From the NCBI RefSeq assembly GCF_025370935.1, contig NC_133490.1, forward strand, positions 9,604,697 to 9,668,696: 64,000 nt of DNA. Reading direction: 5' to 3'. The stretch is from Choristoneura fumiferana (taxonomy: Eukaryota; Arthropoda; Insecta; Lepidoptera; Tortricidae). Made by a program: the position numbers and the translations under genes. The notes under the pieces were generated by a model that worked only from the letters and a program-made list of their open reading frames with translations, was not told where the DNA came from and ran no database searches. Below are positions 52,336 through 64,000 of the stretch, one piece after another; the first letter of the stretch is position 1; every line of letters begins with the position of its first letter.

Positions 52336-52710
52336 TTAAGAACCCGATCTACCTCCATGTAACCCTAAACAATGACCTAAAATCAACGTACGCAATAAAC
52401 CAAAAAATAAACCAAATATAACCCTGAATGACTTAACAGGTCCCGGCGGCAAAAAAATATAACGGGTTCCGTCGTAAGAAGCGGCCGAAAAATCTTTTTT
52501 CAAGACGCAAAAAGAACAACAAAAAGTACAATATCTGTTTTTGCAAATACTTTTTCTTGAACTTAGCACGCGTTGTTTTTTTGTTTTGTGTCGTTGGGTT
52601 AGGTCGTTGTTCTGATTTGCATTTTTAGTGGATTCTACTGTTTTTGTAGTTGAACTTTGAGGCAAGTTTGAGGTTTGTTTTGATGAGGTTAACGCTTCGG
52701 TTTCGGTCAT
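52336..52710 (-). CDS. Longest ORF of the window, unsupported
   Basis: A 124-codon frame with Met start at 52710. The first half is rich in Thr, Ser, Asn, Gln and Lys, then comes a Cys cluster (CKNRYCTFCCSFC, about residues 56-68), then a hydrophobic tail. I do not recognise any family. No splice sites, promoter or poly(A) signal tie it to a transcript, and ORFs this long occur by chance in 64 kb. I list it as the only non-repeat ORF above 120 codons, not as a likely gene. Confidence 0.15.
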   Translation of the reverse strand: MTETEALTSSKQTSNLPQSSTTKTVESTKNANQNNDLTQRHKTKKQRVLSSRKSICKNRYCTFCCSFCVLKKDFSAASYDGTRYIFLPPGPVKSFRVIFGLFFGLLRTLILGHCLGLHGGRSGS

Positions 52711-53989
52711 GAAATTGTATATAAAAATGGATGCAGGAAAATATTTTTTTTCTACCGATTAGCATAAAAGAATGTTTTTATCTATGGCTGTCTGTATATG
52801 GGCAGAGAATAGGCAGAGAAGTACATTTTTTTTTTCATTATTTAGATGTTTTAATATTTATCTATCTACTAACGTATTAGAATCAACGCAGTATTATTTA
52901 TCATAACCTATTGAATAGTTATTTATTTTGGAGATCTTGGAAATACTCGTAGCTTTAATGATTTTATTGATAATTGCCTCGTAGCTTTCAGGGCATACAC
53001 CTAGACTACAGGACATACATGATTTATGAAAGATAAATATATATGCGATCTATGCTTCAGCTTTACCACGAAAATATCTAACGCTACGCCACTGACACAT
53101 ACAAGTGATATAATAATAGAAAGAAAGAAAGAGAAAGAAAGAAAGTTAGGTAGTCCTATTTTGTAAATATTGGGCTAGCCGATAGGAATAATGTTCTGTG
53201 GACGCTTCGACACTGTTGTGTAATAACATACAATACCTACCATTGGTTTTAACTGTTATGCTGTGAAAATTATTGAAATAAATAAATAAATGTACTTTTT
53301 AATAAATTGATCAAACCGTTAAGAAAATTCCTCAAATATTTTAAAACAGGCAATTTATTTTGTACAATACTTCCGGTTAAAGACCATATTAGTACATGCC
53401 CCCTATTGTTATAAAAGAATCAGAAAAAATAACCCTTAAATTTTAAACGTAAAAACAGTAAACATTACAAAAACACGTCTTAGTACAAGTGAAATTCCTG
53501 TAAAAAATACTAGAAAAACCACCCCGAAAATATTCACTTGCGATTCCTTTTTTTCTCTAAATCTACACCATGGCTCTGGAAACTGCGTACGAGCACAGGG
53601 GCAGGTAAAACTCCGGTTTGCAGGTAGAAAAAATGTATGGTGGATGTTTAAAAAAAAAGGTTAGCTTTATGCGACCCACCCCGCGATTGTGCCTACGGTT
53701 TTATGATTCTCTAGGATTTTTAGTCTTGATACTTGTCGACTGAGAAATTCTTAAGTGCCAGAAAAGTATAGTCAAAGATACTGAATCACGTACCAGGATG
53801 GAACCTTTTCATAATTCATTTCGCCATGATTTCTTTGGCAATATGTCAACCATAAGTATCACAAAGGTTCTGCCCTAGTACGCGATACAGTTAGTTCGAC
53901 TGTACCAAACAGACGCACGGGTCGCTCATAGTAGTAGTCTTTATGAATATTATGACCTTTATAGCCTTTAAATATACTTATGAGTAAGT
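52711..53989. other. AT-rich stretch with a GAAA microsatellite
   Basis: GAAAGAAAGAAAGAGAAAGAAAGAAAG lies at 53119-53145. AAATAAATAAATAAATG near 53277 looks like a retroelement tail. No exon or complete element recognised. Confidence 0.35.
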
Positions 53990-54072
53990 TCGCACCTCTA
54001 AGAAATTACATTTGAAATTTACCATGAGCTTTATGTTCATGAGAAACATCGCTACGAAACTTGGACTGATAT
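53990..54072 (+). mobile_element. SINE family 1 fragment
   Basis: TTCGCACCTCTAAGAAATTA, AAATTTACCATGAGCTTTA, GAAACATCGCTACGAAACTT: middle of family 1, both ends missing. Confidence 0.55.
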
Positions 54073-54264
54073 AATTTAGAGCTTCGCTGCTGCCTTATTG
54101 CTAATAAGCATCAAACAAGCGTTGTGATTTATCACTGAATAACTAAAATATGTTACAGAATATACAGAGGTGGTGTGATATTAGTATATGTGAGGATATC
54201 TGCCGGGAAATACATCCGCATCCGTTTGTGTACTTTTCTTTCGTTTATTTCTGTTCTGCATCTT

Positions 54265-54455
54265 TTACGCACACATTACCGGGATATTAGATATTCTATG
54301 TTTCAATCCAGATCTCAGTATTTCTACTGCAAGTACAAGTTTAATCTAAATCAGTTCAGCCATTATTGTGATATTGTTGAATAATAAGCATCCTAACATC
54401 TTAACAAACTTTCTCATTTATTAACATCAACAATGGGTGGCGAAACAGCCCCTAA
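54265..54455. mobile_element. Helitron and MITE scraps
   Basis: ATTACCGGGATATTAGATAT to TCATTTATTA (54275-54423) resembles the 58975-59140 Helitron segment. AACAATGGGTGGCGAAACAG + CCCCTAA (54430-54456) is an end of the 47769 MITE family. Confidence 0.4.
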
Positions 54456-54549
54456 GTGAAATATGTACTTAGTTTAAAGAACAATCACAATGATTTAATT
54501 TTACAAATAAGGAAGACTTTTTCGTCAAGTATCAAAACCGTTTTCTCAT

Positions 54550-54610
54550 CGGGGGTTGCGCCCGCGCCGCCCGCACACTCCCGTGCACGCACACACACGC
54601 ACGAGATTTA
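54550..54610. other. GC-rich simple patch
   Basis: GGGGGTTGCGCCCGCGCCGC + CCGCACACTCCCGTGCACGC and a CACA run. Unlike its surroundings, and no frame or splice site supports an exon. Confidence 0.3.
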
Positions 54611-54768
54611 TCGCCGCAACACAATGTGGCGACTTGCGAGATTTTTGAAGCTTTAGCTGATAGAGAAATAGCTTCGGGTCCCTAATGCTATCTTAAAACG
54701 GCACCTTTCATTTTGGTGGAGTTATTTTAAAGAGTCTAGTGCTATTGGTGAATTCGGCGATAACAAAG

Positions 54769-54888
54769 AAAGAAAGACTTATTTTACCTTACAATAATAA
54801 AACTAAAACTAACAATACCTAAATAAAGTGATGAAATGAAAGGACACCAAAAAGGGCCTCCACTTAGCAACATAAAGTGCAGCTAGTT
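54769..54888 (-). mobile_element. Retroelement 3' end with (CTTT)n tail
   Basis: AAAGAAAGAAAGACTTATTT, AATAATAAAACTAAAACTAA, AAAGGACACCAAAAAGGGCC + TCCACTTAGCA. Third copy of the 4731 family. Confidence 0.55.
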
Positions 54889-55014
54889 TTCTGATAAGGG
54901 ACTGAAAGTCTTTGAGAAGGTACTAGATTTATCAAATTTTTGATGGGTTACCCTTTGTTAGCACCTTTACATTCTCGGATTTTACGAGAACACAACGCTT
55001 ACAAGAATCAGTTT

Positions 55015-55205
55015 ATCATCAGCCGGAAGCCATTCACTGCTGGACAAAGTTCTCCCCTGGGATACCAATGAAAGACAACTCGCCAAAAGCATTCACTAGT
55101 CCACAACTCTGTCTTCAGCCTGCCAACGCTGCGTCATCCGGATCCTGGTTGCCACTCGAGAATCTTCCACCCCTAATGGTTGTCTGTTCTTCGAGTGACC
55201 AGTCC
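55015..55205 (-). mobile_element. RTE-type LINE 3' end
   Basis: ATCAGCCGGAAGCCATTCAC + TGCTGGACAAAGTTCTCCCC, then GCCAACGCTGCGTCATCCGG + ATCCTGGTTGCCACTCGAGA. Close to 56725-56960, a separate RTE subfamily. Confidence 0.55.
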
Positions 55206-56130
55206 TTCACTATAACTTACTAAATTAGTTTATGCAAGTATTCATAAAATTATTTATATTAACTGAATCAAGTAACTACTTACCTTTAAAACAACTAAAA
55301 CCGGACTGATTTACATGTCTAAATTTTTCAGGGATGTATCCGCCGCGGCACAAAATTTGGCCCACTCTACATACAAAATTACCTAACTGCATACATTTGA
55401 GGGCCAGATTTTTGCCGCTCAGTATATGTCGTTCCTTGATTAAGTACCTAACTCTAAACATCTTAGGAGTTGAGATCTAACACGGAACCCCGTATATGGC
55501 ACCGATACTTAAGCATAATGAAACTTCGTGCTTAACAAAATCGCGTGTATATACAACACTATACAACATGCAAAGGAATCAGTGTTTTTTTATTAAGCCA
55601 TACCTGTTGTACATTGTATAACACCCAATAACAGTGGCAAGTGCTACATTAATATTACATATAATGTAATGTCTGTAACAACGTACCAAACGATTTACGA
55701 GCTACTCGACGCACGAGTTGAGGAACTTGTAGATACTAACTGATGTGCTGAGTCTTATTCCGCGTACCTTGATTTTAGAGAAGCTCGATATTTTCTGCAT
55801 CCCACGAACCCGAACCCAAATTTAAATCATAAAATTGGCAACGACCGCGATAGCATTATACTTTAATTGTTGTACTGATGTGTGCAATATTTGTATTATA
55901 TTGTACTTTATTATTTTATTTATGAAATGGGCTTCGTACAAATTTATCGCATTAGCACAAAGGGTAACACATTAACTAGAAAAAAAACACATGCTTGCAC
56001 TAGTCGTTATATCCCTGTCACAACTTGTAGGTAGTGAAATAGGGTCATTTGCGATTTCCTTAGACGAAACATCGAGAATTTCTTTCTAATTATATTTATT
56101 AGGTATTGTTTTATTATTATATTTTAATAG
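55206..56130. other. Stretch with no gene seen
   Basis: No repeat family or exon recognised. Confidence 0.35.
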
Positions 56131-56345
56131 CGTTTACCCGCGGTTTCGCACGTGTAAACTTAGGCCCGGCATTGAATTTAAATCCAGGATTTCACAGAAT
56201 TTCCTGAATTTCAAATCAATTGATAGGGTTTCTACGTGCGAAGCCGCGAATAAAAACTAGGCCCTTTAATTGCGAAAGTTTATGTCTGTTTGTTTGTTAC
56301 ATTTGCACGTCACGCTGAACCAATTTAGATATAATTCGGTATACA
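56131..56345. mobile_element. Helitron end fragments in opposite orientations
   Basis: GTTTACCCGCGGTTTCGCAC (minus sense, 56131-56217) is followed by GTGCGAAGCCGCGAATAAAA + ACTAG (plus sense, ending 56260). Next come GCGAAAGTTTATGTCTGTTT and CACGCTGAACCAATTTAGAT, a 5' part. At least two truncated copies meet here. Confidence 0.5.
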
Positions 56346-56347
56346 GA

Positions 56348-56475
56348 TTGTTTTTTTTAATATAATAGTAGGTAACCGAGCAGGCGGGTCATCTGATGGA
56401 AAGCAATCATTGCCCATGGACATCCATAGCATAAGCTGAGTTACAGATGCGTTGCCGGCCCTTTGAGAAATAACA
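56348..56475 (-). mobile_element. Retroelement 3' end, old copy
   Basis: AGTAGGTAACCGAGCAGGCG + GGTCATCTGATGGAAAGCAA and CAGATGCGTTGCCGGCC match 6435-6675 at the level of an old relative. Confidence 0.5.
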
Positions 56476-56724
56476 AGTTGGACTTCTACGCGGACGGCGA
56501 GCAACAATTAGTTATCAATAAAACCTCGTGCACTTATAAATAAAAACAAATTCGTCACTTTGAGACCGAGTCGCACCGATCGAGGGGCACAGACAAACTC
56601 GTTCTCGTGGCCGCATGAAAGTCACGGTCATTGCCTAATAGCAACGCGCGCCGGCGCAGCCGTATTAGCAACGTTCGTGGCTCCCTAATGCTGGCCTGAT
56701 GATTCTTTACGATACGTATTTGTA

Positions 56725-56960
56725 TCATCATCATCAGCCGGAAGACCACGCTGAACAAAACTCCCCTTAGAACGCCACGAGGAACTGTCTGCCCATCTAG
56801 TGGGAGGCCTGCCAACGCTTCGTCTTCCGGTTCGTGGTCGCCACTCGATTTTCTCCCCCACGGGAACCTTTGTTATTCGAGCATTGTGGCCTGCCCAATG
56901 CCACTTCAACTTGCATATTCTTTGAGGTATGTCGATGACTTCAGTTCTTCTGGAATTATA
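56725..56960 (-). pseudogene. RTE-type LINE C-terminal fragment
   Basis: The minus frame at 56909-56685 reads KWHWAGHNARITKV, then KIEWRPRTGRRSVGRPPTRWAD: the conserved C-terminal block with W-A-G-H and GRPPTRW. The 3' end is (CAT)n AGCCGGAAGACCACGCTGAA at 56725. Only about 50 codons are readable. Confidence 0.7.
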
Positions 56961-57102
56961 TTGTCTGTCGGAAATATCTGTGTACCTGACTATTTGACAT
57001 ACCTCATCCCATAGTCAAAATATCACGCTAAAACACACGAATAATATTTACCTCGACGTCTCAACCACAGAAAATCATGAAAGCTTAAAACTTTATAGGT
57101 AT

Positions 57103-57190
57103 ATACCTCATCCCATCATCATCTCGGCCTATATACTTTCCTCTGTAGGGCACAGGCCTTTTAGAATCAGGGCTTGTGAGCCGTCTACGT
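57103..57190 (-). mobile_element. SINE family 1, old 3' end
   Basis: CATCCCATCATCATCTCGGC, TATATACTTTCCTCTGTAGG + GCACAGGCC. Heavily mutated. Confidence 0.5.
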
Positions 57191-58707
57191 TATTCATTGA
57201 CAGAGGTAGCGTTGCCAGCAGAAAATAGAAGTATATCCATAATAGCGCTTGTCCTCATAAGACCCTGAATTCTTTACATCAGAATTTAAAACATATATCT
57301 ATCAAGTAAAGTTGACGTTTGTATATTAGACCTTGAGAGGCTAGGATAGAGCGTTTTGGAGGCCCTCTGCACATTTTTTCCATTTCTGATCTTGTGTATT
57401 TTCAAGGAAATAATTGGAATGTAGATTGCAGTGAAATCCAACGTACTACGCCAGTCGTCACTACTGACATTGTTTAATGTCCTTATTTTCTATATTTTTA
57501 TTGTGTTAATCTAATTTGCTACTAAGAATCCTGCACTTTGATTCGTCTTCATCAAAGTGCAAGTGGGTTTTTTTCTAAATAGTATTTAAGTAAAGTAACT
57601 GTTAAATTATTTTAGTAAAAGTAGGTAATTCTGAAGCCCCACCGAAAATGGGATGGTAAGCATTTTTCTACACACCTATTTTAAAAAATGAACTCTTGTT
57701 TCTTTTGAAGGATTTAATTTTACATAACTTCCCCTTTTCCCTTTTTAGGAACTTCTGGCACTTAGCTCTGTTGTCACTATCTGTCACTGTCTATTTATAG
57801 CTTTAACATCACCTAACGAGACGTCCATCCTTTAATCGATAATCATCATTGTAAGGAAGCTATTCGAAACTAAAACGCAGAAAGAGATCGTATCTTATAT
57901 AATAACATAGAAACCGCCGAAACCACTGATAATATATGGGAAGCAAAAACTAAGTACAAGTGAATCATGCCGCCAAGGCCAACTGGTAAATCGACGACCG
58001 TGAAATATAAGAAGTGTTACTTAAGGGCCCAATTAAAGTAATTAGAACTGGCAATGGTTAAATAACACCATTTGTCATTACAAAATTTGATATTGTAATT
58101 TGTGGAACAATGATAATGACTTTATTGAAGATTTTAACGCCGATTGGCATTGTAAAAGAGAAGCGTTATAAATGGTGTTCTATGATTATATTTTTATTGA
58201 TCATCAGGATAAAATTTATGTTTTCCTACAATACATGAAAGAACAGTTTTTGGGCGCCTCATTTATCCGGTCACATTTTTTACGAATTGGCTGTAGATTT
58301 TGACCTCGTTTTTACGATTATTTGTTAGAGTTCCTGTGTTCTTACCAAATAACTAAAAAACTGTATCAGAATATTCGGCCATTATTACAGAAGTGTCCAG
58401 AAAATTGAGACGGTTGAAACGCTCGAGTAATCGCCCTTTTAATGATTCGCAGTTCATTTACAAGAGGCTATATAGATTATTACTTGTTACCGGATCTAGA
58501 CTGTGGTCGTGGTTGCTATTTTCATATCCTTTTCTCACGTTTGGTCTTTTTGGCAATTTTCCTTGCTATTTTATGATGGTAGTACCAGTATGTATTTTTA
58601 TATTACATTTGTATTTATCTTAATACTGTTGATATTTTGTGTCTCCTGTGTTTCTGTTGTAAAATTATTGTGGTGATTAATATAACAAGTGAAACAAATA
58701 TATCTAA
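57191..58707. other. Mostly unique stretch, no gene seen
   Basis: Contains an inverted pair of TCF-type words at 57532-57561, listed separately. No exon or repeat family otherwise. Confidence 0.35.
57532..57561. promoter_or_regulatory. Inverted TCF/Pangolin-like sites
   Basis: TGCACTTTGAT and ATCAAAGTGCA form a perfect 11-bp inverted repeat around an 8-base spacer. Each arm holds CTTTGAT/ATCAAAG, the TCF HMG-box core. It could equally be a chance hairpin. Confidence 0.3.
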
Positions 58708-59144
58708 CTAGCCTTATCCCACGGCTTCTGACGTCTTAGCTGAACTGTTGTATATTATGCCCGTGCAATTTTTGAAATATACAACGACAACAGTTTACAT
58801 CAATCTTGTTACCATGGCTACGCAAAAAATAAATGTTTTAGAGTTTGGCTTGAAAAAGGTTACGGAAACTATTTGAAAGGACAAAGTTCGCTCGCACAAC
58901 GCTATCTACCTACTGATTGCAAACGAAGTTTGACAGTGCCCTCTATTCTTGTTTAAACTTAAAATATTATCCTACGGGAACGCATTACCGGGATATCAAG
59001 TATTTTATGTCTCAATGCAGATCTTTGTCTATCTGCACGCCAAGTCTCATGTAAATCCGTTCAGCCGTTTTTGCGTGATTGAGTTACAAACATCCAAATA
59101 TTCAAAGATCTTTACAACATTTCTCATTTATAATATTAGTAAGA
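58708..59144 (-). mobile_element. Helitron of the CTAG family, 437 bp
   Basis: CTAGCCTTATCCCACGGCTT on one side and TCATTTATAATATTAGTAAGA on the other, with flanking A (58707) and T (59145). The interior phrase AAATCCGTTCAGCCGTTTTT is the family signature. About 170 bp near 58770-58950 is not shared with other copies. Confidence 0.7.
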
Positions 59145-59706
59145 TAAGATATAATGAAAGAAAGCTTACGGCAAAGACAGAAAACCACCGCAAAACGTTT
59201 CTAAAATATCCAAAAAATTACAAGTAAAATTAAAACATGAAGGCGCGCCTATGATGACTACAAACTATGTTCATCAAAATAATACCATTGTCATTGCTTC
59301 AAATACTTTTAATTCCACAAAAGATAAAACACAATTCATTGCTGATTTTGGCCGTAAAGATGTCTGACCCAGTGAAAATACTTAAAAAATACATTTCGAA
59401 CAATAAGGTAATCTGAAAACTTAAATCTCTGCTTATTCGCACAATGCTAACAATGATGTTGATCGAAGCAATAAAAATGCTGCAGACAGACGAACAGACC
59501 ATGGCAATGTACAGAGAATAAACTTTTTTGAGGGTTCCTTAAAAAGGGCGTGAAATCAAAACAGCAAAATAACAAATCTTGTGGAGTAGGTAAAAAAAAT
59601 ATAAAAAAGCATTAACGTATTAATCAGTCGAGGATTATGGAATGATTAAAATATCTATTAGAGTTCGTGTTGAACATTTAAATGTAATTATTATTTTTTT
59701 TTTCAG

Positions 59707-59768
59707 TGCGTTGTGAGGATACATATTTCTCTGCATTCGATATAAACAATAACAAAGTGTCTCTTCAG
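59707..59768 (+). CDS. Weak candidate exon, 62 bp
   Basis: A very good acceptor (T-run ending TTTCAG at 59706) precedes a segment that is open in one frame only. Reading from the third base gives RCEDTYFSAFDINNNKVSLQ, ending at CAG/GT. The donor GTTTTT is poor. The peptide looks protein-like and has a loose EF-hand flavour (D-x-N-x-N), but one residue is missing for a true loop. The frame needs a preceding exon ending after one codon base, so it cannot be joined directly to the phase-0 exon at 4417. Read without splicing it stops at 59804. Confidence 0.2.
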
Positions 59769-62700
59769 GTTTTTTTAAATTATTTTATATATGCTTTATA
59801 ATCTGTTGTATTATTTTTGCTACATCCCGCCTTTTAAGACAAACGTATTAAAATCACCAAAACATTTAATGTAAAATTAACATTACGTTTCATATTCTTG
59901 TATTGCCATACCTACATAATTACTAAAGAAGCACTAAATATTACATCACTTAGTCTTATAAAACTTGTACGGCACAAAATGTATTCTTGACAGAACCCTA
60001 AAAAACTGCATTACCACATCGTGGGAGACTTTTTTTTGTCAATAAAACTTCTCTTTTTACTCAAAAAGGGGAGGTTTTTTTCTTTGTCGATGCTCAGGTG
60101 GCATGAGCATGAATAGCGCGGATTTTCATAAAAACCGTAGCACGGGATAGCGAACCATTTCACGATATAAATTACGTCACTTAGAATATTTGAGGTGGTT
60201 TGAAATTCATAACTGTTTTTTTTAATTACCTATTATAAAAAATATTTAGTTTAGTTTACTTTTTTAAGACCGCGCTAAAACAACATCTTTTAGAAAATAA
60301 TAACAATACATTAGAAGTAATAAATATTTACAACTTTTAGACATGTTAAAAGGAAGTATTCTCAAATATTTTCGAAGAACTAAACTCCCATATCCTTAAA
60401 TTAAAGTCAGTGCAAAGACATAAATTTGAACATGATCTCTGAACATCTGCAGTGCATTAAGCATCTTTTGTTAAAAGTTAAAATCTCTAAAACTATACCG
60501 GCGCCGCAGGAACTCACCAATTCTAATAAATTCCAAACTAAGGGAAACGCACATTTTTCGTATACGCCATAGCAAAATTCTCTAGAGTCCCTAATCACAA
60601 AATGATGGCCATAAACATCGAAAATGCCATTGAAATATAGACTTTCAAGTGGAGTAAAAGAAATGTAAATGCCTTGTCTAATTATGATGCTTTAAGTCAT
60701 TAAGTTTTAAGGGATGGTCGACAAGATGTTGCCCATCAAATTTGTGAATTAAAAGTTGTAAGTGGGGATGGAGCTGTTTAAAAATCAACCCTTAGTTCAC
60801 GTTGATAGAAATTAAAGCTTATTGAATGCTATAGGTGAGTTAAGTTTGGTTTTGCGTAAGGGATGATAGCAGGTAAAGAAATTTGAACATTTTGAGGGAT
60901 GAAAAAAATAAGGGTCTAAGATACAAAAGATGGTGTCGGCGTCACGCTGAGAACGGACGGCCGGCGGATGCAGTTTTAGATTCTACTCAAGATTTAAGAA
61001 ATGACGAGACAGTTAATTAAATATGACCAGTTGCATTGATTCTTGATGAGATATACCGTATCTATATCATTGCGGCGTAAATTCAATTCTTTACTTTCAG
61101 GAATTGTTATAATCTTATGCGAACATCTTTTAAGCGGAGACTTGTTTCATGTATAAAAAATTGTACCTTTATGTATTTGTGAAGGCACAAATATATAAAG
61201 AAGGAAATTCATTGAGTACTTTGGTCACTGATGTGATAATATTATAACTGCACGTTGTTTAAGCTGTCGATTTCATTCCTAAATGAAATCAGTCATCGTT
61301 TTCTAAACATCTGCATAAAACAATCTATTCTGAATAAACACTGGCCCAAAAGATCTTCATCGGAACACGTTGCCACTATAAAGCCTGAAAAAACCAAGTT
61401 CATACCTCAAACCGTGCATCAAACGACATAGAGTACAAAATCCACCGATGGTCAAATGGGAATTAAATAAAAAACAGGCGCCCACATCTTCCGACAGGAA
61501 AAGGAACTATTTGATTATAATAAACATTAAGTTGAATCAAAATAAAAAATATACCAGGTGCATAGACAAGAAGCTTTGTTTTTTAAGAACTTTTGTTTGC
61601 TTAGTAATAAAAGTTGTATGAAAACCCCTTTTGGATGCAAAAAATCTTTGCCACCCAGAGCTTTTTTATTCGGTAGCTAAAAAGAAGCGTTTAAACTATC
61701 CGTCAAAAAAGTGTAATTTTAAAAGTGAAAGTTTTGGTTTTTGTGGACATTGTAAGGGGTAAGAAAACAACCGACTTCCTAATAAATTGTAACCTTTTTT
61801 TTCATCTTTTTAAAATGACCAGATGGGTTAATTTTTTACTATTTACATGTCATTCCGTACAAAATAACACATGTAAATTATCGTATACGAAAAAGACATT
61901 GTTGATCTAGTATATAGATGTGATAACAGTACTTATTTGATATCTAAAGATTTAAGTTTAATTTAATCAAAGAATAAAAAAGAAAAAAATACTTTAGTTA
62001 CAAGAGAAAGCAAGAAAGAAAATAATTCATTACACAAATCGATTTTCTAAATTGTGGGATTATATCTAAAGTTATTTAAAACTCTAATTACAATTCTACT
62101 AATTACACGTACCACAATAATAAATATGACTTCACCAGCGAAAACCTCAAGCGTTTTCAAGAGACACTGTTTGAAAAATCGTCTTATTCTTTGGAACCCG
62201 TCTTGAATCCGGTTCAGAACATTTGCGTGATGGATCACCGGGCTCTTGCACGCTCCTCCCCACCTACCACTTCAATATCTACAACTCCAAGTTAATCGAT
62301 ATATATCCTATCTTCATCATCCATCGCTTGCTCTCTATCGTTACTGTTTATAACTCCTCCGTCCCAAGCAGCAATAGTCAGAGCCTTTGGTGGAGTGTTG
62401 GTTTCAGAATTTGTTAAATTATGATTATAGTGACGAGCTATAGATCGTGTAGATCAAAATGGCGGACTCCCAAAATACAGGTTTTGTGATGATGGAACAC
62501 GTAGAAAATTAGTTGCACACGTCAGTTGCTAGCTCATGTTTTAAGGATTTGTAGTTGTATGTTGAGTTTTCAAAGTCAAAGTTTATGAAGGAATAATTTC
62601 TGTAAATATTAATCTTGTCAATCCTAAGAACATGATGCATTAACACAAATAATTAAATAAAGAAAAAGAAATCATAAAATTAATACTATTCATTTTAAAA

Positions 62701-64000
62701 TTCTTAAGCCACCTGTATGATGAGAGCACTTGATTCAAAGTTTTCTAATTTGAATAAACATACTAAATTGTATTTGATAAAACTCAAGCTTATCGAGCAT
62801 CCGACTTCCGTCCCCTGCAGGTGAATTGGGTTGTATAAAAAATCTTTTCATTCAATTGTTGTCAAACCCTTGCACAACCATGTCGAGAAAAAACGTCAAC
62901 ATGCATTCAAAGAAGTCAAAATAAGTAAAATAAATACTCAAGGACGTTTGATAGAATGTAAACCATTAAAAAGAAAGCAAAAGTGTTCTTAATGATACCA
63001 TAAACATTAAAAAAATTAAATCTGAGTAGATTCCTGGAACGCATATACGCTTTTTGAAAGCGTGTTTTGTGCAAGTTGTCGATTGTAAAGCCCGTAAGCA
63101 TATGATAAAAAACGACAGTAAAAATATTAAAAACCGGAGGCAAAAAGCACATTTTTCTTTTTTTAATATGGCCTTCCGTGTAAAATCGAAAGTTGAACAA
63201 GGCTTATCTAATTTTATTACTGATGCAATAAAAATGAACGTAGTAACAACATTTAAGCCCATTGTGCCTTTGTCTTTCTGATTAACCGATTTGTAAGAAT
63301 TTTGGGTAAGTCGGTGCTTTTGAACAAACTACATTTTATTAGCTCCTGTCAATAGAGTAACAATTTCCTAATTATTTTAAAGAAAATACTTCCCATTATT
63401 TTAACATTTTTCTTTTGTAGTTCAAATAAATTGAATGGCCGCTTCTATTTGTTGTTGTAAAAATTAGGTCATCCTTATATTTGAATCGGATGTTATTAGG
63501 GATTTGCTCTTTTGCTCCCTCAAATTTGTATGTACTTATACATTGAATATACCTCTAAGGATTAAGAAATGACAGTAAAAGATTACTTTGATTACCTGGA
63601 TTTATAGTATCGCTCGACCATAAAGCAAATAAGGTAAGGTAATTTTGATTACACTGTCAAAATGCTTTTTAGAAATTTGTACTTTTGCTTCCACCTAAAC
63701 CATTTCAATTTCCATATAGGCTACAATTTCAAAATCATCTGCATCTAAGTCTATAGTATCATCTTCTAAATCTATTCCACTATGATTGTTATGGAAGGAA
63801 GAATATTATTTATTTTTCGCCCTTCTCCAAATCCGCGGCACATACGTGCCGGATAAAACATCCCTGACCACGGTCACTAGGGTGAACATCTGCCCTTCAT
63901 ACATACATACATACAATATTGCGTTTATCGATTGTGTCACTGCCCTTATTAGCTTTATTGCGGGCTTGAATATTTTCTATGAATTTAAATTTATTTAAAT
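59769..64000. other. Long AT-rich stretch, no gene seen
   Basis: These 4.2 kb show almost no recognised repeats, unlike the rest of the window. The overlapping frames at 62916-63281 on both strands have no motif. A YY1-like word AAAATGGCGGAC lies at 62455-62466 and a (CATA)n run at 63900-63914. Small inverted repeats occur at 61271-61291 and about 61828-61878. Confidence 0.4.

Noticed and set aside
62916..63281. Three overlapping ORFs of 75-98 codons on both strands
   Set aside because: Mutual overlap on opposite strands in AT-rich DNA, and no motif or splice site favours any of them.

Overview
The window looks like nuclear DNA of a moth or butterfly. It is AT-rich and almost gene-free. It is packed with repeat types familiar from lepidopteran genomes: tRNA-derived SINEs, RTE-type LINE 3' ends with (ATG)n tails, small Helitrons ending in CTAG, several MITE families, a Penelope-like element, and stray TTAGG-like motifs. 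No bacterial or viral gene set is present. One 100-N assembly gap lies at 17364-17463.

Only one exon is well supported. It runs from 3838 to 4417 on the + strand, with a long 5' UTR holding several upstream ORFs. It carries a 60-residue coding start (4238-4417) that ends exactly at a canonical splice donor. The protein start is rich in Met, His and Tyr and contains an I-K-T-E sumoylation-type motif, as in many transcription-factor N-termini, but I cannot name the gene. No convincing downstream exon follows, so either the first intron is longer than 59 kb or the next exon is too short to see. A weak 62-bp candidate exon at 59707-59768 is not in phase with it. The 3 kb upstream holds a tandem pair of Egr/Zif268-type GCGTGGGCG sites, a CRE and a small minisatellite.

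Layout: 1-3800, SINEs, a Helitron and upstream regulatory-looking sequence. 3838-4417, the exon. 4.4-6.7 kb, retroelement pieces including a Penelope-like GIY-YIG remnant followed by a hammerhead-like motif. 6.7-13.4 kb, SINEs, LINE 3' ends and a 256-bp foldback. 13.4-17.4 kb, LINE fragments, a 1.47-kb Helitron with an alternating 118/121-bp tandem array, and a TTAGG-containing minisatellite running into the gap. 17.5-22.4 kb, dense SINE and MITE nesting. 22.4-34 kb, mostly unique AT-rich DNA. 34-51 kb, dense RTE, SINE and Helitron fragments plus a hAT MITE nested in another TIR element, and a GC-rich RFX/YY1-like site cluster near 50 kb. 51-64 kb, mostly unique with scattered repeats.

The repeats interact. 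SINE family 1 shares its 3' end with the RTE LINEs and was probably moved by them. MITEs have landed in both SINE families, a SINE has landed in another retroelement's (CATA)n tail, and a SINE interrupts a Helitron. Nearly all short ORFs in the window are chance frames or frames through these repeats. Family names rest on recognition by eye, without database searches.
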